A stretch of 64,000 nt of DNA from Paenirhodobacter hankyongi (GTDB taxonomy: Bacteria > Pseudomonadota > Alphaproteobacteria > Rhodobacterales > Rhodobacteraceae). Shown here piece by piece: positions 48,122 to 57,800 of the stretch. Positions within the stretch are counted from its first letter, which is position 1. Every line of letters begins with the position of its first letter. The stretch covers positions 347,422-411,421 of the forward strand of contig NZ_RCHI01000001.1 in assembly GCF_003664585.1 (NCBI RefSeq), read 5' to 3'. Below the pieces are notes generated by a model, which did not search any database, was not told where the DNA came from, and was given only the letters and a program-made list of their open reading frames with translations. The position numbers were made by a program, and so were the translations under genes.

Positions 48122-49020
48122 GACATGTGACCGTGGCGGCCGCCGCCTATCCCTTCGATCAGGTCGCCGATGTCGCGCAATGGGCGGCGAAGGTGCGGGC
48201 CTGGGTGCAGCAGGCGGTGCTTAAGGGCGCCGATCTGCTGGTCTTTCCCGAATACGCGGCGATGGAGCTTGCGGCGCTTGGCGGGGCGCAGGTCGCGGCC
48301 GATCTCGAGGCCGCGCTGAACGAGGTGGTGCGCCACCGCGCCGCGATGGAGGCGACCTTCGAAGGGCTGGCGATCGAGTTCGGGCTGACCATCCTTGCCC
48401 CCTCGGGGCCGGTGATCGAGGGCGGGCGGCGGCTGAACCGCGCCACGCTCTTCGGCCCGGCAGGGCGCATCGGTCATCAGGACAAGGCGATGATGACCCG
48501 TTTCGAGCGCGAGGAGTGGTCGGTGGAGGCGGGCGCGGGGCTGACCCTCTTCGACACCGCGCTTGGCCGCATCGGCGTGCTGATCTGCTATGACAGCGAA
48601 TTCCCGCTGCTGGCCCGGGCACTCGCCGAGGCGGGGGCCGAGATCCTGCTTGTCCCGTCCTGCACCGACACCGAGGCGGGCTTCTGGCGGGTGCGCGTGG
48701 GCGCCATGGCGCGCGCGCTTGAAAGCCAGTGCGTCGTCGTGCAGGCGCCGACCGTGGGCGAGGCGCTGTGGTGCCCGGCGATCGACGTGAACCGGGGCGC
48801 GGCGGCGGTCTATGGCCCCTCGGACACCGGCTGGCCGGCGACCGGCGTGATTGCCGAGGGCGCGATGGACGAGCCCGGCTGGGTCGTCGCCACCGTCGAT
48901 CTGGATCAGGTCGCCGCGAGTCGTTCGGGCGGCGCCGTGCTGCCCTTCGCGCATTGGCCCGAACAGGCGGCGCAGGCCGCGCGCCTTCACGTCGCACCGG
49001 AAAAGCTCCGCGACGCTTGA
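48118..49020 (+). CDS. Carbon-nitrogen hydrolase (nitrilase superfamily amidase)
   Basis: 300 residues, GTG start inside the previous stop (GTGA). The nitrilase triad is in LLVFPEYAAMEL (Glu), GHQDKAMMTRFE (Lys) and GVLICYDSEFPLL (Cys). It should hydrolyse an amide or nitrile in the cytoplasm. Coupling with a GNAT protein suggests action on an N-acylated or amidated metabolite, but the substrate is unknown. Confidence 0.92.
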   Translation: MRHVTVAAAAYPFDQVADVAQWAAKVRAWVQQAVLKGADLLVFPEYAAMELAALGGAQVAADLEAALNEVVRHRAAMEATFEGLAIEFGLTILAPSGPVIEGGRRLNRATLFGPAGRIGHQDKAMMTRFEREEWSVEAGAGLTLFDTALGRIGVLICYDSEFPLLARALAEAGAEILLVPSCTDTEAGFWRVRVGAMARALESQCVVVQAPTVGEALWCPAIDVNRGAAAVYGPSDTGWPATGVIAEGAMDEPGWVVATVDLDQVAASRSGGAVLPFAHWPEQAAQAARLHVAPEKLRDA

Positions 49021-49101
49021 CATTCTCCTTGAATTTTGCCGCTTCACGGCGCATGTATCGCGCGCCCGCGGAATCTGGCGGGTGTGTCTTCAGGAGTGAA
49101 C

Positions 49102-49320
49102 ATGGCCAAGGAAGAAATGCTCGAATTCCCCGGCGTCGTGAAGGAACTCCTGCCGAACGCGACTTTCCGGGTCGAACTCGAGAACGGCCATGAAATCATC
49201 GCGCATATGGCAGGCAAGATGCGGAAGAACCGCATCCGGGTCCTCGCGGGCGACAAGGTTCAGGTGGAAATGAACACCTACGATCTGTCGAAAGGCCGCA
49301 TCAACTACCGCTTCAAGTGA
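49102..49320 (+). CDS. infA: Translation initiation factor IF-1
   Basis: 72 residues from the ATG at 49102, AGGAG upstream. The S1-like OB fold is clear: [40 protein letters not shown] and C-terminal [10 protein letters not shown]-1 binds the 30S A site during initiation. Its stop overlaps the maf GTG start. Confidence 0.98.
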   Translation: MAKEEMLEFPGVVKELLPNATFRVELENGHEIIAHMAGKMRKNRIRVLAGDKVQVEMNTYDLSKGRINYRFK

Positions 49321-49880
49321 AGCTGATCCTCGGTTCCGCAAGCCCGCGCCGACGGGAGCTTCTGGGCCAGCTCGGGCTGGTCCCGGACGAGGTGCGCGCG
49401 CCCGACATCGACGAGACGCCGCAGCGCGGCGAGCTTGCGCGCGATTACGTCGCGCGGATGGCGCGCGAGAAGGCCGCCGTGCTCGATTGCGCGGCGGACG
49501 AGGTGATCCTCACCGCCGACACCACCGTGACCTGCGGCCGGCGCATCCTCGGCAAGCCCGGCGACGCGAAGGAGGCGGCCGAGTTCCTCTGGCTGCTGTC
49601 CGGCCGGCGCCATCACGTGCTGACCGCCGTCGCCGTGCGCAGCGCCACCGGCCTGCGCGAGCGGCTGGTCGACACGATCGTGAAATTCCGCCCGCTCTCG
49701 AACGCCGAGGTGAACGGCTATCTCGCCTCGGGCGAGTGGCAGGGCAAGGCCGGCGGCTATGCCATCCAGGGCCGCGCCGGCGCTTTCGTGCCCTGGATCC
49801 AGGGCTCCTTTACCGGCGTCGTCGGCCTGCCGCTGGCCGAGACCGCGCTGCTTCTGAACGCGGCAGGGGTGAGCGCATGA
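49317..49880 (+). CDS. maf: Maf-family nucleoside triphosphate pyrophosphatase
   Basis: 187 residues, GTG start overlapping the infA stop (GTGA). The Maf signature [15 protein letters not shown] is at the N-terminus, followed by [18 protein letters not shown] and the C-terminal [19 protein letters not shown]. It hydrolyses non-canonical or specific NTPs (dTTP/UTP type in many homologues). ATGA overlap with the RNase gene. Confidence 0.95.
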   Translation: MKLILGSASPRRRELLGQLGLVPDEVRAPDIDETPQRGELARDYVARMAREKAAVLDCAADEVILTADTTVTCGRRILGKPGDAKEAAEFLWLLSGRRHHVLTAVAVRSATGLRERLVDTIVKFRPLSNAEVNGYLASGEWQGKAGGYAIQGRAGAFVPWIQGSFTGVVGLPLAETALLLNAAGVSA

Positions 49881-50917
49881 AGGGCCGCATCGTCGTTTTG
49901 GGAGAGCTGCACGGGCTCGAAGCCGCGGCGCTGATGGTCGATGGCCGGCTCGAGGATCTGCTCCTCGACAGCTCGGACGCGGTGACGCTCGCGCCCGGCG
50001 CGATCTGCCGCGGCAAGGTCGAGCGGCAGATGAAGGGGCAGGGCGGTGTGTTCCTGCGCCTGCCGGGCGGCGAGAAGGGCTTCCTGCGCGAGGCGCGGGG
50101 CCTGACCCCGGGGCAGGGCGTCGTGGTGCAGGTCACCGGCGGCACCGAACCCGGCAAGGCGCTTCCGGTCTCGCTGCGGCTTCTGTTCAAGGGCCGTTAC
50201 GGCATCGTCACCCCCGGCGCGCCGGGGCTGAACGTCTCGCGCCGGATCCAGGACGAGGATCTGCGCGACGGTCTGCAGGCGATTGCCGCGGTGGTGATGG
50301 AGGGCTCCGAGATGGGGCTGATCCTCCGCTCGGCCTGTGCCGAGGCCGAGGAGGGCGAGATCGTCGAGGACATCGCCGCGCTGCGCGAGCTGGCCGAGGC
50401 GGTGACCGGCGACAGCACGGGCGAGCCCGAGCTGCTGGTCGATGCGCCGAGCCCGCAGGAAGAGGCCTGGCGCGAATGGGCCGACCCCGCCCCCGAGGAG
50501 GTGGTCGAGGGCATGGCAGAGCATGGCGTGCCGGAAGCGGTCGATGCGCTGCTGTCGCCGCGGGTCGATCTGACCGGCGGCGGCCACATGATGATCGAGC
50601 CCACCCGCGCGCTGATCGCGGTCGATGTCAACACCGGCGCCGATACCTCGCCGGCCGCCAGCCTCAAGGCGAATATCGCCGCCGCGCGTGAGCTGCCGCG
50701 GCAGCTGCGGCTGCGCGGCCTCGGCGGTCAGGTGGTGGTCGATTTCGCACCGATGCCGAAGAAGGACCGCGCCGCGCTGGAACAGCAGCTGCGCGCCGCC
50801 TTCAAGGGCGAGGCCGCCGAGACCAGCCTTGCCGGCTGGACCCCGCTCGGTCTTTACGAGCTGGTGCGCAAGCGCGACCGCGTGGCGCTGGCGGCGCTTC
50901 TGGAGGGGCGGGCATGA
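49877..50917 (+). CDS. Ribonuclease E/G family protein, short form
   Basis: 346 residues, much shorter than RNase E or G. The S1-like entry ([20 protein letters not shown]) and catalytic core ([35 protein letters not shown] with the metal Asp, [16 protein letters not shown]) are recognisable. The C-terminal scaffold of RNase E and the Zn-link are missing. It is the form usually found between maf and yacG in this group. Likely RNA processing, but which RNAs is unknown. Confidence 0.9.
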   Translation: MKGRIVVLGELHGLEAAALMVDGRLEDLLLDSSDAVTLAPGAICRGKVERQMKGQGGVFLRLPGGEKGFLREARGLTPGQGVVVQVTGGTEPGKALPVSLRLLFKGRYGIVTPGAPGLNVSRRIQDEDLRDGLQAIAAVVMEGSEMGLILRSACAEAEEGEIVEDIAALRELAEAVTGDSTGEPELLVDAPSPQEEAWREWADPAPEEVVEGMAEHGVPEAVDALLSPRVDLTGGGHMMIEPTRALIAVDVNTGADTSPAASLKANIAAARELPRQLRLRGLGGQVVVDFAPMPKKDRAALEQQLRAAFKGEAAETSLAGWTPLGLYELVRKRDRVALAALLEGRA

Positions 50918-51099
50918 GCTGCCCGATCTGCGGCAAGGAAAGCGCCGAGAAATACCGTCCGTTCTGCTCGAAACGCTGTGCCGACATCGACCTTGCGCGC
51001 TGGCTGAACGGGGCCTACGTGATTCCGGGCGATCTGGCCGAGGAAGAGGAGCGCGCCCCCGAAGGTCCGCCCGGCGGGGTCTCCGACCGGCCGCACTGA
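50914..51099 (+). CDS. yacG: DNA gyrase inhibitor YacG
   Basis: 61 residues, ATGA overlap with the RNase gene. The four-cysteine zinc site CPICGK and [15 protein letters not shown] is complete, and an acidic, disordered tail follows. YacG binds GyrB and blocks DNA binding. Last gene of the infA-maf-rne-yacG operon; a strong terminator follows. Confidence 0.95.
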   Translation: MSCPICGKESAEKYRPFCSKRCADIDLARWLNGAYVIPGDLAEEEERAPEGPPGGVSDRPH

Positions 51100-51138
51100 A
51101 CCCGGCCAAGCCCCTGAAATGCCCGCCTTTCGGCGGCG

Positions 51139-51171
51139 AAAGGCCCTCCCGACGGAGGGCCTTTGGGTTTT
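51139..51171 (+). terminator. Intrinsic terminator after yacG
   Basis: An 11-bp perfect stem AAAGGCCCTCC (51139-51149) with GGAGGGCCTTT (51154-51164), 4-base loop CGAC, followed by GGGTTTT. It ends the infA operon ahead of tRNA-Phe. Confidence 0.85.
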
Positions 51172-51287
51172 CAGGGGAGGGGGTGAATTTTCCTGCGCGC
51201 GGGACGAAAAAATCCGCAAAATCCTCTGGACAGCCCCCGCCCGCTCCAGTAGGAAGCCCACACCAACGCCGGACTAAACGGCACGGT

Positions 51288-51363
51288 GCCCAGATAGCTC
51301 AGTTGGTAGAGCAGCGGATTGAAAATCCGCGTGTCGCTGGTTCGATTCCGGCTCTGGGCACCA
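51288..51363 (+). tRNA. tRNA-Phe(GAA)
   Basis: A 76-nt cloverleaf: acceptor GCCCAGA with TCTGGGC, and D arm GCTC-AGTTGGTAGA-GC. The anticodon stem GCGGA/TCCGC encloses TTGAAAA (anticodon GAA), and the T arm is GCTGG-TTCGATT-CCGGC. A discriminator A and encoded CCA follow. The chromosome beyond its 3' end is mobile-element material, so it is a likely integration site. Confidence 0.97.
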
Positions 51364-51648
51364 CTTGAAACCCCAGTAAATGTTGGCTTAGATGGCTCCG
51401 TATCCGATCGCGGCATCTCTGTTTTGCTTGCCTGGGCAACACTGGGGCTACAAAACGCTCGTCCTCGAAGTTCGTAGCGCGGCGACCCGGGCGGTCGTCG
51501 CTGCAGCGCACCAGCCTCTGGACATTGCAATGCGGCCGTCTGGATGGACGTTGTATTCTGCCGATGGGAAAGCGATGTCCCACATGGACCGCTTACCTGA
51601 GCTTTCCGCGCGTTGTAGATAGCCGTTTTCTCAAACGAGCAGACAGTT

Positions 51649-51846
51649 GTGCGGAAGAGCCGTGTCCGCGAGGGGCAAGTCACCGGAATCTTGAAAGCGT
51701 ACCAGGCGGGATTCGGCGCCAAGGGAAACGACCGGAAGCGCGGCATAAGCTGTGCCCGAGCGTTGATCGCGGCTTGGCGCCAGGTCATGCAGGGGGGCGG
51801 GGCAAACAGATCGCAACGATCTCGGCTCGAACTGAATAAACAATAA
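51649..51846 (+). mobile_element. Remnant of an IS3-type transposase orfA
   Basis: The frame starts MRKSRVREGQVTGILKAYQA, which closely follows the helix-turn-helix start of IS3-group OrfA proteins (pattern KKSRFTEEQIIGILKE). RKRGIS continues the match before similarity fades. The rest of orfA and all of orfB are absent, so this is a decayed fragment. It lies between tRNA-Phe and the second replication module. The rest of the 51364-51884 gap holds nothing I recognise. Confidence 0.6.
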
Positions 51847-51884
51847 TGAACTTTTTGGGGGAAAATCGGTTTTTGTCGCGATTG

Positions 51885-51960
51885 CCCCCTGCTACATCCG
51901 CTACCTTGCTACTTCGGTCCTGGTTGGGAAAAGGAGCGATGGAGCGGATGGAGCAGGGGG
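51885..51960. repeat. Inverted iteron-like repeats: candidate origin of the second element
   Basis: CCCCCTGCTACATCCGCT (51885-51902) recurs inverted at 51943-51960 with one mismatch. Short GCTAC words repeat every 8-9 bases in the left arm, and GGAGCG/GGAGCA words in the right. Its place just past the helicase 3' end matches the repeats at 11568-11632 in the first element. Confidence 0.5.
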
Positions 51961-51992
51961 AGGCGTGTTCGAATGAGACGCGCCATTGGAAT

Positions 51993-53487
51993 TTAACCCG
52001 AGGCCGCGCCGCGCCAGATCTTCCAGGCCTGTTTGCGCGGGACGCCTCCGACCTCCGTGCCTTCAGCCAGTTTCGTGACCCAGCCATGGGCTTCGAGGAT
52101 CGCGAGGAGAGCCTTGAGCCGCTTGGTCTCACGGAGGCGGTTCGGGCCATACTGGACAAGGTCGCGCACGGTGATCATGTCCGCCTCCCACCGCTCCTGC
52201 AGCCAGCGCCGCAGCTCTTCGGCGTTGCTGGTTTCGACGGAGATGGCGCTGGCGTCGCTCAGGCGTTTCGCCTCATAGAGGTCGTAACGGGCGAGCGTGA
52301 TGCCGTGCTCCATCATCTGCACGTTGACCACTTGGGCCTGCAGGTCCTCCCACAGGGTCAGCACCGCAGCGATGCGCGCCGCCTGCTCGGGCGACTTGCT
52401 GGCAGCGGCGCGCATCGTATCCAGGTCGCCGCCTCGGCTTGGGCGCGCTCGATCTCCTCATTATACAGATGCAGGCATTCGACGCCATCTTCCGCCATGC
52501 GGAGCTGGCGCGGATCCAATTCCTGCCGATGGTTCCCCGTCGGCAGGGCGACGCTCAGAACCTCGGTCAGGCGTTTCTTGAAATCCGCGACGGCTTCATG
52601 GCTTTCGGGGGCCGAACCGCGTTTCAGGCGATGTCCGATCCGGCTGACCGGCTGGGTGATCAGGAAACGGGCAAGAAAGCCCTGACCATTCGCGACCGGA
52701 TTGCCCAGCAGGGACATGGCGACGACGGGCTGGACCATCAGGTGCATCGACAGGCGGCGCCCGCGATAAGTCTGCACACCATCGCCCGCGCGCGTCCGAT
52801 CGACCGGTTTTCCGTCCCAGAGGTTCGAGAGGCCCGCCATGGTCTTGACGACGTTCTCGGGATTCATGGCGTAGCCGCCAAGAAAGGCACCCCCTTCGTC
52901 CGAGTAGATACCCAGTGCCGGGCGCGAAATCTCCATCTGTTTGAGAAGCCCCTCGAGGGTGGGGCCCATTGCCGTCAGGTTCGGATGCAGCGGGGGCAGC
53001 GGTTCCTCCCCCATCGCCTGCAGCTCGACCGTCGCCTTGCCCGCCTTTTCGGCGGATGCACCGGCGACAACGGTGAGCAGGCGTTTGCATTTCGCGGTCC
53101 AGCTCTGCAGATCGCGTTTATATGCCGCCATATCTGCGCGGTATTTGACAGCTTCCTTTTCTTCGTGCTCGCGCACCCCCGCCATCAACAGCCGATCGCA
53201 GGTGCTTTTGCGCTCGCCGCTCTCGGCGATCGTCAGGCAATAGAGCGAGCAGGGCGACGACCCGGCCAAGGTTTCGACATTGGCGAAGCTCTGCACCACC
53301 AGCGCGACGATGGACAGGGCCGACTGGGCCGCGATGGCGGGCGGCGCCTGGGTGATGTCGGCAACGGCCTTCACGACGTTTTGCAGCGGCCCGAGCGCCT
53401 CCAGCGGGTAGGGCGCCCCTTGCGGGATCTCGCGCATCAGCGGTTGCGGCGCGTCGATCTGGAACGGGGGGGGGCCAGCTTGGTCAT
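51993..53487 (-). pseudogene. DUF3987-type helicase/primase-associated protein, two frameshifts
   Basis: Reading leftward, the natural start is the ATG at 53487 (MTKLAPPP), overlapping the primase stop as TGATG. A run of nine C (minus strand; nine G at 53466-53474) puts it out of frame, and one more C would restore the frame into MREIPQGAPYPLEALGP. The DUF3987 body (RKSTCDRLLMAG, GIYSDEGGAFLGGYAMNP, GNPVANGQGFLARFLI) runs to about 52430. There a missing base shifts into the frame continuing as MRAAASKSPEQAARIAAVLT to the stop at 51993. Without the shifts it would be about 495 residues. Inactive as read, unless these are sequencing errors. Confidence 0.82.
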
Positions 53488-54189
53488 CACATGCCCGCCT
53501 TTTGCGTCATCAGGACGTCGTTCCAGTCCAGACCATCCGGGGCCTTTGCCAGGCTGGCCTTCCAGCCGTTGAAGGTGGCGCGCTCCGCAAGTTTGTGGGC
53601 GGCCAGCTTCCCCGCGTCATCGCCTTCGCGGGGTTCACCTGCGCCTTTCGATAATGCGTGTCGCCCGGCATCAGATAGGTGCGATGCACGGCGAAGGACT
53701 GTGCGCTATCGATCCGCGCAATCATCGCCGGCAGGCGCTTCCCGGTCGAATGCCAGCATTCGCGGACGAAGCGCAGCGTATCCGGCAGGTCGCAGGTGAC
53801 GCCGCGCCCGCGCAGATAGCTTTCGGCGGGGCTGCCTTCGATCGCGATGCCGGCATCCCAGATCGCACGCGCCTGCCGCGCGCGCTTCTCGTCCTTGGTG
53901 GTCCGGAGCGTCGCACGTTGAGCCGACAGGATCGGATCGACGTCGCGGCCGAAGTCTTGGGTGTCGAAACCGCGCGCCTTGAGCGCGGCCATGACAGCCT
54001 CGAAGTTGCAGCCGGAATGGCAATAGGCGAGGAGCCGACCATCGTCGCCTTGCTTGAGGCTCAAGGCCGGCGTGTTCTTGTTGGGGTGCGCGGGGCAGAA
54101 TGCCAGGCCGTGGGTCCCGTACCAGTGGCCGCCCCGCGTTTGGTAAGTTTCTGCGCATGATGGGCGCGGGGGAAGCGGAGATTGCTCAT
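53487..54189 (-). pseudogene. Toprim primase, degraded (frameshift plus deletion through the Toprim core)
   Basis: The start MSNLRFPRAHHAQKL (ATG 54189, AAGG upstream) shifts near 54138 into the frame HWYGTHGLAFCPAHPNKNTP and then LSLKQGDDGRLLAYCHSGCN, the zinc/primase N-terminus. After FAVHRTYLMPGDTHYRKAQV (about 53640) sequence is missing. Another frame then resumes with GDDAGKLAAHKLAERATFNG and ends DGLDWNDVLMTQKAGM. Comparison with the intact primase at 12929-13876 shows that the segment carrying the catalytic Glu of the Toprim fold (VVAEGIETALS) is lost. The gene is dead; its order relative to alpA and helicase matches the first element. Confidence 0.85.
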
Positions 54190-54291
54190 TTGACGAACCT
54201 TCATTGTTTGAAATGAAGGCGGCATGCGTGTAGTCTTCAGGTGCAACGCTAAAAACCGAACGCCGCCGCCTCCAAATGGGGCGGCGGCTTC

Positions 54292-54522
54292 TTAGTTGGT
54301 GTGGCGGCGCGCCTTGGCCGCCTCGATGACAGCGAAGATCTCGGACTTCGGCCAGCGCGAGAGCGCCCCGAGCTTCAGCGGCTTGGGCACCGTCCCATCC
54401 GACACGCGGCGCAGGAAGGTGGGGTAGCTGACGCCAAGGATGACGGCGGCTTCGCGGCCGGCGATGAGCGGGTCGATCGCGGTGTTCGCGACGCGATCCG
54501 GTTGTTGAGTGTTGAGGTCCAT
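54292..54522 (-). CDS. AlpA-family helix-turn-helix regulator of the second element
   Basis: 76 residues, AAAGGA upstream. The core IAGREAAVILGVSYPTFLRR is an excisionase-type helix-turn-helix, with VSDGTVPKPLKLGALSRWPK as the wing and the C-terminal helix EIFAVIEAAKA. It is intact although the primase and helicase after it are broken. The same order (alpA, primase, helicase) occurs in the first element, but the two AlpA proteins are clearly different. Confidence 0.85.
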   Translation of the reverse strand: MDLNTQQPDRVANTAIDPLIAGREAAVILGVSYPTFLRRVSDGTVPKPLKLGALSRWPKSEIFAVIEAAKARRHTN

Positions 54523-54836
54523 CTATCAGTCCTTTCGGTGCCTGCTGGCCGTAGCCAACGGTTGGAGAGGATTGATTCGTACTGGCAATGAGATGGGACA
54601 GTGCCCCGGGTGTCCCACATTTATCTTTGCACGGTGCTCAGGACCGACGCCGGTGTATGGACGCTCGCGGTCGTCGGATGGGCACATGAGAAACGCTTAG
54701 GGGTGTTCGGCCCCAAGCTGCGGTGCGTTCGAATGGATTTTTCGCGTAGCCGTCGGAACGAAAATCCTGACCGAGTGGCCATGCTCTCGACCTTCGCGCA
54801 GGCCAAATGGGCCCACACGAACCTCGGGACGGCTGT
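54523..54836. other. Gap between alpA and the PLD/helicase gene, with an operator-like dyad
   Basis: Contains TGGGACA (54594-54600) and TGTCCCA (54611-54617) as an inverted repeat with a 10-base loop, about 75 bases upstream of alpA, so possibly an operator. A weak GTG-started frame (54604-54840, plus) has no relatives I recognise and is not called. No integrase is present here. Confidence 0.4.
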
Positions 54837-57800
54837 CTAGGTCTCGTCGGGCAATCCGTATAGCGGGCGCAAAGAAACCGGAACCGGCGCGGTGAGATCC
54901 CACTGAACCGTCATCGGGTTCTCCCCCTCCCATCCCGCAAAACGCAGCTGTCCCGCATAGCGGAAGGGGGCGCCGCGGCCATCGCGCAGCTTGGATTTGC
55001 GCAAGAAGAGATGCACCGTCCATCCGGGCTCCGCGCCCGACAGAATGCGCCCGCGCAGGCTGTCACGCCGCGTGCTGGTCTGGCTTTGCCAAACGAACCG
55101 CGTCGGGGTGGTGAAATGATCCGTGTAATGGCCGCCGACCGAAAGGCTGCCCTTGTCGAGCGTCACCAGTAGCACCATCGCCCGCGCCTCTTTCAGGGTG
55201 ACGATGCCGGCATTCCAGGCCCCGGTGTTGAACACGGCCCCGAAAAGCGGCGCGATCGCCTCGCGGGGGTAGTCTTGCCAAAGTGCCGGTGTGCGGGGCT
55301 GCGGTGCCGGAGCCGGGGTCCATGGTGCCGCTGCCCCTTCTTCCGCGGCCTCTGCGAACAAGGTTGTTTCGGGGAGGTCATAGACCAGATCGCGCGATTG
55401 GAAATGGCGCGCGAGCCGCCAATCCACCAGTTCCGCGGCGAGATCGCGGAGCACCGCGCCCGAGGATGTCTCGAAGGTGGTCTCGAACGCACCCGGACCA
55501 AGCCGGAACCAGGCCGTCTCGGCAAGAATTTTCAATGGCTGTGCCAGAAGCAGATTGCGCAGTGCGGCTTCGTCCGTGAGGGCGACGTTCAAATCGGCGC
55601 TGATCTGCGGGTTGCGTTTGGCCTGCGACGCGATCCGTGCGGTCAAGTCGGCAAGGGAGATCCGCCCCGGAAAGGCGCCGGCCTCGATCATCGCGCGCAA
55701 GACCAGCATCTTGTCGCTGCGGGTCATGCGGGTGGTCTCGATCTCGTCGAGGAGGGCTTGATGCGCGTGCCAAACCGCCTGTTCCGTGGCGCTCAGATCG
55801 CCCATCTCGGCGACGAGACCGAGCCAGCCTTGTACCCCGGTGCGCGCAGGGTTGAAGCCGGCATGAGCCACTTCCGAAGCGGTGGGGCGGGTGCCGTGGC
55901 GGTCGCGGAAGTCGCGATAGAAGGCGATCAGTTCTTCGCCATCGCGGGGGATGCGGATCAGGGCGCGCAGAATGTCGAGGGCTTCGAGGTCGTAGGTCAC
56001 CTCGCAGCCGGCGGGAAAGCTGGTCTCTTGGTCGACGAACCGCTCGAGCGAGAGGCGCAGCGCGCCGTCACCCGCACCGGCGCGCAGAAGCGTGCGCAGC
56101 TTGGTCAGGAAGATGCGATGATTGCCGATATAGTCGATCACCGCCAGATGGGTCTTGCCCGCCGCGCGGCGCAGGCCCCGGCCGAGTTGCTGCAACCAGA
56201 TCACAGGGCTTTCGGTCGGGCGCAGCATCAGCACCGTGTCGATGGCGGGCACGTCCACCCCTTCGTTGAACATGTCGACGGCGAAAACGATGTCGAGCTT
56301 GCCGTCTGCCAGCGCCTCGAGCGCGCTGGCACGCGGCGCCGAGCTTTCGCCCGAATGCACCGCGACGGCGCGCAGACCCCGCTCGGTGGCGAAACGTGCC
56401 ATGAAATCGGCGTGGCGTCGCGAGACGCAAAAGCCGATGGTCTTGCTGCCGCCGCGCCTGGCAAGCTGGTCAAGCGCGTTCTCCGCCCGGGCGCGGGTGG
56501 CGAGCGCCTCGGTGAGCGCGGCCTCGTCGAAGCGGCCGCTGCGCCAGGGGATTTGCGCATATTCGACCGGATCTGGAACCCCGAAATAGTGAAACGGTGC
56601 CAAGAGCTTGCGGTCGATCCCGGACCAGAGATCGCAGTCGTAGGCGAGGTTTTCCTCGCACAGCCCCAAAAGATCGCCGCCATCGCTGCGGTCGGGCGTG
56701 GCGGTCAGGCCGAGCAGGAACCGTGGGGTGAAATGAGCCAGCAGCCGGCGATAGGTGGCGGCGGCGGCGTGATGGAATTCGTCGATGACGATGTAGTCAA
56801 AAGCCTGGGGGTCGAACCGGGAAAGATGCGAGCTGCGGGCCAGCGTCTGCACCGAGGCGAACAGGATCTCGGCCTCGGGGTCGCGGTCGTCGCCACTATA
56901 GCGCCCCATCCGCGCCTGTGGCCGCACCGTCCGAAACGCCGCCATCGCCTGCGTCAGGATCTCCTCGCGATGCGCCACGAAGAGCACCCGTCGCGCGTCG
57001 AGGCTGTCGAAGGCGGCAAGGTAGGTCTTGCCAAGACCTGTGGCCAGAACCACCAGCCCGGCACCGTAGCCCTTGTCCCGCGTGGCCTGCAGCGCGGCGA
57101 GGGCCTCGCGCTGAACCGCGTGTGGCTCGGGCAGCGGCTCCGTCGGTTCCTCCGGCGTGCCGCTTTGCTCTGGTCGAGGGGCGATCCGGCGCGCTTCGTA
57201 GGCGTCGATCCAATCGGGCGTCAGATCTGTCACTTCGGGGCGATTCAAAAGCGCCGCGAAACCAGCGCGGGCTGCGGCGAGGGGCGCGGTGTCGTGGCGA
57301 TCGAACTGGCGCAGGTTCCACTCGACCCCGTCGGTCAGGGCAGATTTCGACAGGTTCGAGGAACCGACGATCAGCGCCCCGGATCTGTCCTTGAACGTGA
57401 AAAGCCAGGCTTTCGGATGAAAGGGCACCCGGGAGGCCCGAAACACGAACAGGTGCCGCGCGCCGGTGAGATCGGTCAGCAGACGCAGCGCCGCGGGTTC
57501 GGTCACATCGAGGTAATCCCCGGTCAGCACCCGCAGCCGTCCGCCGCGGGAAAGCAGGTCTTGCAGATGCGGCAGCACCAGGCGCACGCCCGAGGTCATC
57601 AGGAAGGAGACCGACAGGTCCACCGCCGTCGATTGATCGATCAGCGGCCGAAGGTGGGCGTGCAGGGCATCGTCGCTGCCCGAAATCAGGGCGCGGTCAT
57701 GTGGAAGACCGGGCAAAGGGTCCGGCCGCGCGCAGGGCGGCGGATCGAGACGAAAATGCACATGATTTTCTCCCTCGATCAGCGTCACCGGGACGACAGC

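Noticed and set aside
51171..51788. 205-codon minus-strand frame across tRNA-Phe
   Set aside because: Its middle (QSRNRTSDTRIFNPLLYQLS) is the familiar spurious translation of a tRNA gene.
54604..54840. Short plus-strand frame between alpA and the helicase gene
   Set aside because: No recognised relatives and no convincing ribosome site; kept only as a note in the gap entry.
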